Source: Blautia hansenii DSM 20583 (GTDB lineage: Bacteria; Bacillota; Clostridia; Lachnospirales; Lachnospiraceae). From it: DNA of 64,000 nt. This document shows positions 7,381 to 16,405 of this stretch, piece after piece. A program made the translations under genes and the position numbers. A model generated the notes under the pieces. The model did no database searches. It was not told where the DNA came from and saw only the letters and a list, made by a program, of their open reading frames with translations. Position 1 is the first letter of the stretch; each line of letters begins with the position of its first letter. The stretch spans positions 884,001-948,000 of the forward strand of contig NZ_CP022413.2 in the NCBI RefSeq assembly GCF_002222595.2. Reading direction: 5' to 3'.

Positions 7381-8649
7381 ATGCTGAATTTAAGAATAGA
7401 AGACAGAAATCCTCATTTAAAGGATGAACTACATGAGATTATGGTGGAAAATAAGGATATTTTTCAATCTGTATTAAACGGAGAGGATGAATATGCGGAC
7501 TCCTTGGGGTGGTTTTCCGTGGATAAATGGGCAAGCCATGAAGAGGTGCAGAAATTAAAAAAATTAGCAGCTCATATTCGGGAAAATGCAGACGCTTTTG
7601 TGATTATTGGAGTTGGCGGCTCTAACAATGCCGCAAGAGCGGTGATTGAAGCCTTACAGACAGATGATAAGGTGAAGATTGTCTATATGGGAAATACGCT
7701 TTCTCCTTATGAACTGACAAAAGCATTAAAAGAACTGGAAGAAAAATCTGTTTATATCGACTGCATAGCGAAAAATTTTGAAACTTTAGAACCGGGGGCT
7801 TCTTTCCGCGTTCTGAGAAAGTTCCTTTTTGATAAGTATCAGGAAAAAGCCAATGGAAGAATTATTGCAACGGGTACAAAGGGGAGCGCATTGGAAAAAC
7901 TGTGTGAAGAACAGGGTTATACTTTTCTGGAATTTCCGGAAGACGTAGGCGGAAGATTTTCCGCAATGACAGCAGTGGGGCTTCTTCCCATGGCAGTGGC
8001 GGGAATAGACATTGAAAAGCTGGTTTTGGGAGCTTCTGATATGCAAAAATATCTTACAAGTGGAGAAATAGTGAGAAATCCCGCATATCAATATGCCTGT
8101 CTTAGAAACCTTTATTATAAGAAGGGCTATAAAATAGAAATGCTCGTTAGTTTTGAACCTCAATTCCGTTGGTTTTATAAATGGTGGATACAGCTCTTTG
8201 GAGAAAGCGAAGGAAAGGATAATAAAGGACTTTTTCCATCATCAGGAGACTTCTGTGAAGAACTGCATGCTATGGGACAGTATATTCAGGATGGAACGCC
8301 CCTGATTTTTGAGACATTTTTGGATGTGCAGGAAAAAAACGCTTCTTTAGCACCTGTGGCTGATATGGTGAAAGATGGATTTGATTATTTGAATGGTAAA
8401 GAATTTTGGGATATCAACAAAGCATCTTTTGGTGCAACAGTAAAGGCTCACAGAGAAAAGCTGCCGTGTCTGATTTTAGAAGTGGAAAGATTGGATGCCT
8501 ATGTTTTTGGAGAATTATTTTATTTCTTCCTGTTTTCCTGTTATGTTTCTGCTCGTATTTTGGGAGTTAATCCTTTTGACCAGCCAGGCGTAGAAGCATA
8601 TAAAAAATGGATGTTTGAAGCATTGGGAAAAGACAGAAAAATTTCTTGA
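7381..8649 (+). CDS. Phosphoglucose-isomerase homologue with altered phosphate pocket
   Basis: A 422-aa SIS-domain protein aligning along the bacterial PGI fold: IIGVGGSNNAARA near residues 75-87, an FPEDVGGRFSAMTAVG segment, a GKDNKGLFPSSGDF region and the C-terminal NPFDQPGVEAYKK. In PGIs the phosphate loop reads ISKSGTTTEP or SKTFTTQET; here it reads IAKNFETLEP (129-138), so Ser is Ala130, Thr/Ser is Asn132 and an acidic Glu134 is introduced. A Glu there should disfavour a phosphate. The enzyme may therefore isomerise an aldose carrying a different, possibly neutral, C6 group. It follows the structured RNA and AAAAAGGAGA ribosome site. The alternative is a redundant PGI. Confidence 0.7.
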   Translation: MLNLRIEDRNPHLKDELHEIMVENKDIFQSVLNGEDEYADSLGWFSVDKWASHEEVQKLKKLAAHIRENADAFVIIGVGGSNNAARAVIEALQTDDKVKIVYMGNTLSPYELTKALKELEEKSVYIDCIAKNFETLEPGASFRVLRKFLFDKYQEKANGRIIATGTKGSALEKLCEEQGYTFLEFPEDVGGRFSAMTAVGLLPMAVAGIDIEKLVLGASDMQKYLTSGEIVRNPAYQYACLRNLYYKKGYKIEMLVSFEPQFRWFYKWWIQLFGESEGKDNKGLFPSSGDFCEELHAMGQYIQDGTPLIFETFLDVQEKNASLAPVADMVKDGFDYLNGKEFWDINKASFGATVKAHREKLPCLILEVERLDAYVFGELFYFFLFSCYVSARILGVNPFDQPGVEAYKKWMFEALGKDRKIS

Positions 8650-8716
8650 GAAATGGTGAATAAGATGTTAATATAGTTAAATAAGAAACTTTACCAATGA
8701 AAGCGGAGGATTTAGA

Positions 8717-9103
8717 ATGAAGAAATTAAAAGTTACAAAAGGTGCAAAATGTATGGCGTGTTTGGAGTGCGTGAGAGCATGTTCAACAAGCTTTTATAAA
8801 GAATTTGACCCGGATAAATCCTGTATTCAGATTATTGAGAAAAACGATGTTGCAAAACCAATGGTTTGTGTACAGTGTGGTAAATGTGCAAAAGCATGTC
8901 CGGAAGGTGCAATTACACAGAATGCAAAAGGCGTTTATATGATTAATAAAAAGAAATGTACAGGCTGTGGCAAATGTGTGGAAGCATGTCCGTTCGGCGT
9001 TATGGTAAAAGCTGAAGAAGCGCCTACAAGCAGCAAATGTATTGCCTGCGGTATTTGCGTAAAAGCATGTCCGGCAGATGTTTTGGAAATTGTAGAAGAC
9101 TAA
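8717..9103 (+). CDS. Four-cluster [4Fe-4S] ferredoxin-like electron carrier
   Basis: A 128-aa cytosolic protein with four cysteine groups: CMACLECVRAC, CVQCGKCAKACP, CTGCGKCVEACP and CIACGICVKACP. It has no signal peptide and resembles the HycB/AOR-partner iron-sulfur subunits rather than the small 2x[4Fe-4S] ferredoxins. Such proteins carry electrons for aldehyde:ferredoxin oxidoreductases and similar enzymes. No oxidoreductase is next to it in the window; one could lie to the left of the edge. The gene is 67 bp after the PGI-like gene, and a terminator at 9125 closes the unit. Confidence 0.85.
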   Translation: MKKLKVTKGAKCMACLECVRACSTSFYKEFDPDKSCIQIIEKNDVAKPMVCVQCGKCAKACPEGAITQNAKGVYMINKKKCTGCGKCVEACPFGVMVKAEEAPTSSKCIACGICVKACPADVLEIVED

Positions 9104-9124
9104 TTATAATAATTACAAGATTAT

Positions 9125-9170
9125 GGAGTTGCCGCTTTAAAAAATATTTCATGTGGCAGCTCCTTTTTCT
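9125..9170 (+). terminator. Terminator after the ferredoxin gene
   Basis: GGAGTTGCCGC (9125-9135) pairs, with G-U wobbles, with GTGGCAGCTCC (9153-9163), followed by TTTTTCTT. Confidence 0.8.
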
Positions 9171-9191
9171 TATTGTATAGGAGGGAAGTTT

Positions 9192-10100
9192 ATGTTGGAA
9201 AAGACAGCGCAGATTATTTCAAGCTATGATGGGCTTTCTTTGGAAATTCTCTGTGTGGAAAGTGAAAATCCTAAGGGGATTGTTCAGATTTCTCATGGAA
9301 TGGCAGAAAACAAAGAGCGATATCTGCCGCTTATGGAGTTTTTTTCTGAGCATGGCTATACAGCAGTGATGCACGACCACAGAGGACACGGAAAAAGCGT
9401 GAGACAGCAAGAAGACTTGGGTTATTTTTATAATGGAAAAGAAAAAGCCATTGTAGAAGATTTGCACCAGATTACTTTATGGATAAAGGAAGAATATCCT
9501 AATCTGCCTGTATATCTGTTGGGGCACAGTATGGGAACATTAGTAGCTAGAAATTATATTAAAAAGTATGACAATGAAATCAAAAAATTGATTTTAACAG
9601 GTCCGCCCTGTAAAAATCCTGCTGTGGATATAGGACTTTTGCTGGCAAAAATTCAGAAGAAAATAAAAGGCGATAAGTATCGAAGCAAAGAAATCCAAAA
9701 AATGGCATTTGGACCTTTTGACAAGATTTTTCAGGGAGAGCCAAAGTCAGCGTGGATTTGTTCAGACAGAGAAATCGTAGATAAATATAATCAATCAGAT
9801 TTATGCGGTTTTACTTTTACAACAGATGCTTTTGAAGGGCTGTTTTTATTGTTAAAAGGAGCTTACAGTAAGAAGGGCTGGCTTTTGAAAAATAAAGAGC
9901 TTCCCGTATTATTTTTGGGAGGAGAGGAAGACCCTTGCATTGGAAATGGCAGAAAATTTGTGCAGGAAATGCAGTTTTTAAAGCAGGTAGGATATAAAAA
10001 TGTGACAGGAAAAATATATCCCAATATGCGACATGAAATTTTAAATGAAAAAGGAAAAGAAACTGTCTATGAAAATATTTTAAGTTATTTGGAAAAATGA
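9192..10100 (+). CDS. Alpha/beta hydrolase, lysophospholipase/monoacylglycerol-lipase type
   Basis: A 302-aa serine hydrolase without a signal peptide. The oxyanion region HDHRGHGKS, the nucleophile elbow GHSMG, an acid in GGEEDPC and the histidine in YPNMRHEIL give a complete triad of the PldB/MAGL group. The start at 9192 is chosen because TAGGAGGG precedes it; an upstream in-frame extension to 9153 lies inside the terminator and is rejected. It is a single gene between terminators and promoters. The substrate is probably a lipid monoester, but this is family knowledge only. Confidence 0.8.
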   Translation: MLEKTAQIISSYDGLSLEILCVESENPKGIVQISHGMAENKERYLPLMEFFSEHGYTAVMHDHRGHGKSVRQQEDLGYFYNGKEKAIVEDLHQITLWIKEEYPNLPVYLLGHSMGTLVARNYIKKYDNEIKKLILTGPPCKNPAVDIGLLLAKIQKKIKGDKYRSKEIQKMAFGPFDKIFQGEPKSAWICSDREIVDKYNQSDLCGFTFTTDAFEGLFLLLKGAYSKKGWLLKNKELPVLFLGGEEDPCIGNGRKFVQEMQFLKQVGYKNVTGKIYPNMRHEILNEKGKETVYENILSYLEK

Positions 10101-10184
10101 TGTTTTTTGTTGAAAAATGGCAGATATAATGATATGATGTGTCCCGTATGATGTTAAAATATTTAAAATTTCAGGAGGAAAATC

Positions 10185-11357
10185 ATGAAAAAGAAAATCT
10201 TGGGTGCATTATTATCTATCGCCATGATTGGAACATTGTTTACAGGATGTGGACAGCAGCAGGGAGAAGTAGAAAAAGAAGCTTCTAAAAAAGAAAGTGC
10301 TGACAAAGGCGGAAGTGGATTTGAACCGGTTGCTAAAGAAGACTTAAAAGTTGGTGTTATTCACATTGGAGATCCTGCGGACGGTTCAGGATATAGTTAT
10401 GCTCATGATTTGGGTATTGTAGAAATGCAGAAAGAATTAGGATTGGAAGATAATCAGATTATCAGAAAAAATAATATTCCAGATGCAGATCCTACAAAAA
10501 CAGAGCAGGCAATGAGAGAATGTATCGAAGAAGGATGCCAGGTTATTTATGCAACAAGCTTTAACTATATGGACACTTGTGAAGCTTTAGCAGAGGAATA
10601 TCCAGATGTTATCTTTTCTCATGGAACAGGATATAAATCAAATAATACAAACTTCAACAATTATTTCGGGAGAATTTACCAGGCAAGATATTTATCCGGT
10701 ATTGTTGCTGGTATGAAAACAGAGACAAATAAAATCGGTTATGTAGCTGCAATGGGCTCTGAAAACTCAGAAGTAACAGGCGGTGCAGATGCGTTTGCTA
10801 TTGGTGTTGCAGAAGTTAATCCGGATGCACAGGTTTATGTAAAGGTTACAAACAGCTGGCTTTCTCCTACTGAAGAAACAAATGCGGCAAAAGCTTTGAT
10901 TGCAGAAGGATGTGACGTAATCGGACAGCACTGTGATACACCAAACCCACAGACAGAAGCAGAAGCAGCAGGCGTATGGGGCGTAGGCTACAACTCTGAC
11001 ATGGAAAAAGACGCACCGGGTGCTACTTTAACATCTGTTATCTGGAACTGGGGTAAATACTACACAGAAGCAACAAAAAAAGTTATTGACGGAACATGGA
11101 CAGCAGAAAACTACTTTGGCGGTATGAAAGAAGGATTAGTAGATATTGCTCCATTAAATGAAGACTTAGTTGCACCGGGAACACAGGAAAAGGTTGACGA
11201 AGCAAGAAAACGCATTGTAGAAGAAGGATTTAACGTATTTGATGGTGTTCTGGAAACAAATGACGGAAAAACAGTTGGTGAAGAAGGCAAAACTTTAGAT
11301 GATGCAACAATCACAGGCGGAATTAACTGGTATTATAAAAATATTGTTGTAAAATAA
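10185..11357 (+). CDS. BMP-family (PnrA-like) substrate-binding lipoprotein, orphan
   Basis: A 390-aa secreted lipoprotein: signal peptide ending in the lipobox FTGC (Cys near residue 22), a charged linker, then the basic-membrane-protein fold with KVGVIHIGDPADGSGYSYAH, VIYATSFNYMD and FNNYFGRIYQARYLSG. BMP proteins are receptors for nucleosides and related ligands, usually encoded with two permeases and a double ATPase (NupABC type). None of these are next to it; it is flanked by a hydrolase gene and, after a terminator, by the polysaccharide locus. It may serve a transporter encoded elsewhere or act as a sensor. AGGAGG at 10174 supports the ATG. Confidence 0.85.
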   Translation: MKKKILGALLSIAMIGTLFTGCGQQQGEVEKEASKKESADKGGSGFEPVAKEDLKVGVIHIGDPADGSGYSYAHDLGIVEMQKELGLEDNQIIRKNNIPDADPTKTEQAMRECIEEGCQVIYATSFNYMDTCEALAEEYPDVIFSHGTGYKSNNTNFNNYFGRIYQARYLSGIVAGMKTETNKIGYVAAMGSENSEVTGGADAFAIGVAEVNPDAQVYVKVTNSWLSPTEETNAAKALIAEGCDVIGQHCDTPNPQTEAEAAGVWGVGYNSDMEKDAPGATLTSVIWNWGKYYTEATKKVIDGTWTAENYFGGMKEGLVDIAPLNEDLVAPGTQEKVDEARKRIVEEGFNVFDGVLETNDGKTVGEEGKTLDDATITGGINWYYKNIVVK

Positions 11358-11376
11358 AGTCCTCAAACAGGCAGAA

Positions 11377-11426
11377 AAAGGTATTTCAAGCAGCAGAACA
11401 GGCTGTTTGGAGTGCCTTTTTTCTTT
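11377..11426 (+). terminator. Terminator after the BMP gene
   Basis: AAAGGTATTTCAAGCAG pairs, with wobbles, with CTGTTTGGAGTGCCTTT, then a T run to about 11423. The rest of the 250-bp gap to 11610 holds presumably the promoter of the polysaccharide locus; I see no other element there. Confidence 0.75.
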
Positions 11427-11609
11427 AATTTTCAGGTGTGGGAATAGGAATTTACAGCAGAGGGAATGGTAGTTTTATAGACTTTTCATATCTAAAATCA
11501 GATTTTAACTTGTTTAAGCTAAGAGTTTGAGATATAATACTGTGAGAGTGTGGGTAAAAAGAAAATGAAATAATTGTAAACTATATTTAAATTGAAAGGG
11601 ACAAAAGAC

Positions 11610-13490
11610 GTGGAACAAAATATAAAAGAAAAGAAATTGTTAGATTTGCAATGGGTAAGACGAGCATTATTGTTGCTCTTAGGAGATATTACAATTATTA
11701 TAATAGCTTCTATTGGAGCCTTAATAGCCAGATTTGATTTTTCTTATAACAGTATTGATGCTATATATTTGGAAAGTATGTATCGTTACTTGCCAATTCA
11801 TATTCTTACAACAGTGCTTATATTTTATTTTTGCAAAATGTATCATAGTCTGTGGAAATTTATCAGTATTCATGAACTGGGTTATATTATACTGGCTAAT
11901 ATTGTTTCTTTTTTCATGCAGATTGCAGGCTTTCATTTGATGCAGTATCCAATACCGAGAAGTTATTTCTTTTTAGAAATTTTGTTGCAGACAGTAATGG
12001 TAGTAGGCATACGATTTTCTTATCGTTTTTGCCGATATCTAAAAGAGGCGAGGGAACAGCGCTTTGGCTGCGGAGAACCACAGAAAAGAGTGATGATTAT
12101 CGGAGCGGGAGATGCCGGACGAGCAATTATTAAAGAAATTTTAGACAGTCGTCATCTTACTATGAAAGTGTGCTGTGTGATTGATGATGATTGTAATAAA
12201 GAGGGACGATATATTAATGGTATTCCTATTGTAGGTGACCGTTCCGTGATTTTGAAAAATGTAGAAAAGTATAAAATTGATAAGATTATATTGGCAATTC
12301 CTTCTGCTTCAAAAGAAGAACGAAGAGAAATACTGGAAATATGTAAATTGGCAAAATGCGAATTAAAGACATTACCCGGTATGTATCAGCTTATTGACGG
12401 AGAACTAAATATCGGAAAACTGAGAGATGTTGAAATTACAGATTTACTGGGAAGGGACCCTATCCAGGTTAATTTGGATGAAATTATGGGGTATGTGGAG
12501 CAAAAGATTATTATGGTTACCGGTGGAGGAGGTTCTATCGGAAGTGAATTATGCCGTCAGATTGCCATGTATAACCCTAAACAACTGATTATTTTTGATG
12601 TTTATGAAAATAATGCTTATGAAATTCAACAGGAATTAAAGAGACATCATCCGGAATTGAATTTGGTGGTTCTCATTGGTTCTGTGAGAAATACACACAG
12701 AATGGAAACGGTGTTTGAGAAATATCGTCCGGACATTGTATATCATGCTGCGGCACATAAGCATGTTCCTCTTATGGAGGACAGTCCGAATGAAGCAATT
12801 AAAAATAATGTTTTTGGAACATATAAAACAGCGAAGGCAGCCAGCGAATACGGTGTGAAACGTTTTGTCCTGATTTCCACAGATAAAGCAGTAAACCCCA
12901 CAAATATTATGGGGGCTTCCAAACGGCTTTGTGAAATGATTGTGCAGAGCTTTGATAAAATATCAAAAACGGAATTTGTGGCAGTGCGTTTCGGTAATGT
13001 ACTGGGAAGCAATGGAAGCGTAATTCCGTTGTTTAAAAAGCAGATTGCAGAAGGCGGTCCTGTTACAGTAACACATAAAGATATCATTCGATACTTTATG
13101 ACCATTCCGGAAGCGGTATCTCTGGTTTTGCAGGCAGGAGCTTACGCAAGAGGAGGAGAAATCTTTGTGCTGGAAATGGGCGCGCCTGTGAGAATTGATG
13201 ATATGGCGAGAAATTTAATCCGTCTGTCAGGTTATACACCGGATGTGGATATTAAGATTGAATATACAGGTCTTCGTCCGGGAGAAAAACTATATGAGGA
13301 GCTTCTTATGGCAGAAGAAGGCATGAAAGAAACTGCTAATAAGTTAATTCATATCGGTAAGCCTATTGAGATGGATGAAGAAACATTTTTTGATAAATTG
13401 GCAGAGTTAAAAGAAGCTTGTTATAATGACGATGAGAGTATTAAAGAGAAAGTGCAAAAACTGGTTCCTACTTACAGGATTAAGAAATAA
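11610..13490 (+). CDS. PglF/FlaA1-like UDP-sugar 4,6-dehydratase, membrane-bound
   Basis: A 626-aa protein with four N-terminal membrane segments (about residues 15-140), a first Rossmann domain (IIGAGDAGRAI) and a C-terminal extended SDR domain with TGGGGSIGSELCRQI, YHAAAHKHVPLMED and STDKAVNPTNIMGASKR. The Met-x3-Lys in place of Tyr-x3-Lys is characteristic of the inverting/retaining UDP-GlcNAc 4,6-dehydratases of this group. It should make UDP-2-acetamido-4-keto-2,4,6-trideoxyhexose for the aminotransferase downstream. GTG at 11610 is preceded by GAAAGGG at a 9-nt spacing; a TTG at 11592 is less likely. It opens a 13-kb block of surface-polymer genes on one strand. Confidence 0.85.
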   Translation: MEQNIKEKKLLDLQWVRRALLLLLGDITIIIIASIGALIARFDFSYNSIDAIYLESMYRYLPIHILTTVLIFYFCKMYHSLWKFISIHELGYIILANIVSFFMQIAGFHLMQYPIPRSYFFLEILLQTVMVVGIRFSYRFCRYLKEAREQRFGCGEPQKRVMIIGAGDAGRAIIKEILDSRHLTMKVCCVIDDDCNKEGRYINGIPIVGDRSVILKNVEKYKIDKIILAIPSASKEERREILEICKLAKCELKTLPGMYQLIDGELNIGKLRDVEITDLLGRDPIQVNLDEIMGYVEQKIIMVTGGGGSIGSELCRQIAMYNPKQLIIFDVYENNAYEIQQELKRHHPELNLVVLIGSVRNTHRMETVFEKYRPDIVYHAAAHKHVPLMEDSPNEAIKNNVFGTYKTAKAASEYGVKRFVLISTDKAVNPTNIMGASKRLCEMIVQSFDKISKTEFVAVRFGNVLGSNGSVIPLFKKQIAEGGPVTVTHKDIIRYFMTIPEAVSLVLQAGAYARGGEIFVLEMGAPVRIDDMARNLIRLSGYTPDVDIKIEYTGLRPGEKLYEELLMAEEGMKETANKLIHIGKPIEMDEETFFDKLAELKEACYNDDESIKEKVQKLVPTYRIKK

Positions 13491-13509
13491 AATCATGGAG
13501 GCATAAAAA

Positions 13510-14703
13510 ATGGATGTTTTATTTTCACCACCAGATATTACAGAAAGAGAAATTGCGGAAGTAGTAGATACATTAAGAAGCGGCTGGATTACAACCGGTC
13601 CGAAAACAAAATTATTTGAAAAGAATATTGCGGAATTTTGTCATACAAGCAAAGCAGTATGTCTAAATTCAGCTACGGCTTGTTCAGAGATGGCACTACG
13701 GGCATTAGGCATTGGACCGGGGGATGAGGTTATTACTTCTGCTTATACTTATACAGCTTCTGCAAGTGTGGTCTGTCATGTAGGAGCAAAGCTTGTTCTC
13801 GTGGATACAGCAGAGAATTCACATGAAATGGATTATGAGAAGCTGGAAGCTGCGATTACGGAGAAAACAAAAGCAGTTATTCCCGTAGACCTTGCGGGTA
13901 TTGTATGTGATTATAACAGGATATTTGAAATTTTAGAAAGAAAGAAAAACCTGTTTCGACCGACAAATAAAATCCAGAGAAAAATCGGCAGAGTGGCTGT
14001 TGTGGCAGACGGCGCTCATGCTTTCGGCGCTGTAAGAGAAGGGAAAAAATGTGGAGAAATTGCAGATTTCACAAGCTTTTCTTTTCATGCGGTTAAGAAC
14101 CTGACAACAGCAGAAGGTGGAGCAGTTGTATGGAAAGACATTGAAGGGATAGATAACGAAGAACTTTACAAACAGTTTATGCTCTTTTCTCTTCATGGAC
14201 AGTCTAAAGATGCTTTGGCAAAAACGCAGTTGGGTGCATGGGAATATGACATCATAGCCCCGTATTATAAATGTAATATGACGGATATTATGGCTTCTAT
14301 CGGATTGGCACAGTTAGAGCGATATCCGGCTATTTTAGAGCGCAGAAAAGAACTGATTAAGATATATGATGAGGCATTAGAAGGAGAAAATATTCAGCAT
14401 CTTCATCATTACGGGGATGATTTTTCATCCAGTGGGCACTTATATATTACCCATGTTTTGGGTAAAAACAGAGAAGAGTGTAATGAAATTATCAGAAAAA
14501 TGGCAGAAAAAGGAATTGCAACTAACGTACATTACAAACCGCTTCCGATGCTTACTGCATATAAAAAGCTGGGATTTGATATTCAGGATTATCCGAATGC
14601 TTACAGAATGTTCTCTAATGAAATTACTTTGCCGTTACATACAAAGCTGACAAATGAGGAAGTGGAGTATGTAATTAAATCATTTAAAGAATGTATAAGA
14701 TAG
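13510..14703 (+). CDS. DegT/DnrJ/EryC1/StrS-family PLP aminotransferase (nucleotide-sugar, PglE-like)
   Basis: A 397-aa fold-type I enzyme: ITTGPKTKLFE near the start, NSATACSEMAL (PLP phosphate cup), VPVDLAG-type strand (VIPVDLAGIVCDYN), VVADGAHAFGA (Asp pairing with the pyridine N) and SFHAVKNLTTAEGG with the Schiff-base Lys. It follows the dehydratase by 19 bp, so it most likely aminates the 4-keto product at C4. An N-acetyltransferase of PglD type is absent, so the free 4-amino sugar (AATGal or a related sugar) would be the end product. This is inference from gene order. Confidence 0.85.
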   Translation: MDVLFSPPDITEREIAEVVDTLRSGWITTGPKTKLFEKNIAEFCHTSKAVCLNSATACSEMALRALGIGPGDEVITSAYTYTASASVVCHVGAKLVLVDTAENSHEMDYEKLEAAITEKTKAVIPVDLAGIVCDYNRIFEILERKKNLFRPTNKIQRKIGRVAVVADGAHAFGAVREGKKCGEIADFTSFSFHAVKNLTTAEGGAVVWKDIEGIDNEELYKQFMLFSLHGQSKDALAKTQLGAWEYDIIAPYYKCNMTDIMASIGLAQLERYPAILERRKELIKIYDEALEGENIQHLHHYGDDFSSSGHLYITHVLGKNREECNEIIRKMAEKGIATNVHYKPLPMLTAYKKLGFDIQDYPNAYRMFSNEITLPLHTKLTNEEVEYVIKSFKECIR

Positions 14704-14713
14704 GAAAAAGACA

Positions 14714-15394
14714 ATGAAGAAATGGAACGAGCTTCCTTTGGATATGCAGGTAGAGGAAGTAAAGAAATATTATAAAATATTGGAAAAGCACAAAGGAGGA
14801 TTGGTGGCAAAACGTATTTTTGATGTAGTAGTTGCTGCAATTTTACTGGTGCTGCTCTCTCCTGTACTTTTGATTTTAAGTGTTTTAATTAAATTGGACT
14901 CAAAAGGACCTGTGCTTTTCAGACAGGTTCGTGTGACAGCCTATGGAAAGAAATTCCGTATTTGTAAATTCCGTACAATGGTAGAAAATGCGGAAAAAAT
15001 CGGTACACAGGTTACTACAAAAGGAGATATGAGAGTAACAAGAATGGGAAAACTGTTAAGAGGATGCCGTCTGGACGAACTTCCTCAGTTATTTAATATT
15101 CTTACAGGTGATATGACTTTTGTAGGTACAAGACCGGAAGTGGAAAAATATGTTGCTCATTATACCAATGAAATGAAGGCGACATTGCTCCTTCCGGCAG
15201 GAGTTACATCAAGAGCAAGTATCGAATATAAAGATGAAGAAAAATTACTGGAAGATGCAAAGAATGCAGATGAGGTTTATATTCATCAGGTATTGCCTGA
15301 AAAAATGAAATATAATTTAAAAGCGATTGAAAAATTCAGCTTTTTTGAAGACATTAAAACCATGTTTGCAACAGTGGCAGCAGTAATAAAATAG
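14714..15394 (+). CDS. Initiating sugar-phosphate transferase (PglC/WcaJ bacterial sugar transferase family)
   Basis: A 226-aa protein with an N-terminal membrane-embedded segment (about residues 30-55, following AKRIFDVVVAA), then FRQVRV, FRICKFRTM, RLDELPQLFNIL and GDMTFVGTRPE. The Asp-Glu pair in LDELPQ is the catalytic dyad of the family. It moves a sugar 1-phosphate from UDP-sugar to undecaprenyl phosphate and so starts the repeat unit. Position right after the dehydratase and aminotransferase suggests the modified amino sugar is the first sugar, as in pneumococcal teichoic acid and Campylobacter Pgl. It ends 10 bp before the next gene. Confidence 0.88.
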   Translation: MKKWNELPLDMQVEEVKKYYKILEKHKGGLVAKRIFDVVVAAILLVLLSPVLLILSVLIKLDSKGPVLFRQVRVTAYGKKFRICKFRTMVENAEKIGTQVTTKGDMRVTRMGKLLRGCRLDELPQLFNILTGDMTFVGTRPEVEKYVAHYTNEMKATLLLPAGVTSRASIEYKDEEKLLEDAKNADEVYIHQVLPEKMKYNLKAIEKFSFFEDIKTMFATVAAVIK

Positions 15395-15404
15395 GAGTTT
15401 TCAG

Positions 15405-16400
15405 ATGATTATATCAGTTGGCGTTGTTGCCTATAATGAACAAAATACATTACCGAAATTGTTTGAATGTATCAAAGCGCAGACTTACCCTCATGATAAG
15501 ATGGAAATTGTGCTGGTAGACAGTATGTCAAAAGATGATACAAAAAGCCTGATGGAAAAATTTAAGAAAGAAAACAAAGATTTTTGTAATATACAGGTTT
15601 TGGATAATCCGCAAAAAAAATTGGCCGGAGGCTGGAATGTTATTTTGAAAAATTACCATGGGGATGCAGTTGTAAGAATTGATGCCCATGCAGAAATACC
15701 GGAAGATTTTGTGGAAAAGAATGTGAAAGTTTTAGAGTCGGGAGAGTATGTTTCCGGCGGACTCAGACCGAATATTATTGATGAGAGTACCCCATGGAAG
15801 GAGACTCTTTTATTAGCGGAACAGTCCATGTTCGGAAGTAGTATTGCACCTTATAGAAGAAGCGAAAAAAAGACCTACGTAAAGTCAGTTTTTCATGGAG
15901 CCTATAAAAGAGAAGTATTTGATAAAGTGGGCTTTTTCAATGAACAACTGGGAAGAACAGAGGATAATGAGATAAATTACAGAATAAGAGAGGCAGGATA
16001 TAAAATCTGCTATTCTCCGGATATCGTTTCTTATCAGCATACCAGAAATTCTCTGAAAGCAATGCTGAAACAGAAATACGGAAACGGATATTGGGTAGCT
16101 TTAACTCTGAAGGCATGTCCAAAATGCTTATCTGTTTATCATTTTGTACCGCTATGCTTTGTTTTGGGAATAATAGGAACAAGTATATTAGCTGCATTTG
16201 GATTTCCAATTCTTGCATATTTGATGTGGGGATTATATTGGCTGGTTGCTGTGGGAATGTCTTTGTTATCCGTGAAAGGAGAAAAAAAGACATGGTGTCA
16301 GCTTGCATTGCCATTTTTATTTTTCTTACTTCATATCAGTTACGGAATTGGAAGTTTTGTAGGAATGATAAAGTTGCCATTTTGGAAATATAAGAGGTAA
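15405..16400 (+). CDS. Family 2 glycosyltransferase with C-terminal membrane segments (ExoA-like)
   Basis: A 331-aa GT-A enzyme. The N-terminus ISVGVVAYNEQNTLPKLF is a typical GT2 start, VLVDSMSKDDT is the nucleotide-binding strand, and the metal motif is RIDAHAEIP. QLGRTEDNEINYRIREAG carries the general-base ED. About three hydrophobic segments lie between residues 245 and 325, placing the enzyme at the membrane. It probably adds a sugar to the lipid-linked repeat unit. Donor and acceptor are unknown. Confidence 0.82.
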   Translation: MIISVGVVAYNEQNTLPKLFECIKAQTYPHDKMEIVLVDSMSKDDTKSLMEKFKKENKDFCNIQVLDNPQKKLAGGWNVILKNYHGDAVVRIDAHAEIPEDFVEKNVKVLESGEYVSGGLRPNIIDESTPWKETLLLAEQSMFGSSIAPYRRSEKKTYVKSVFHGAYKREVFDKVGFFNEQLGRTEDNEINYRIREAGYKICYSPDIVSYQHTRNSLKAMLKQKYGNGYWVALTLKACPKCLSVYHFVPLCFVLGIIGTSILAAFGFPILAYLMWGLYWLVAVGMSLLSVKGEKKTWCQLALPFLFFLLHISYGIGSFVGMIKLPFWKYKR

Positions 16401-16405
16401 AGAAA

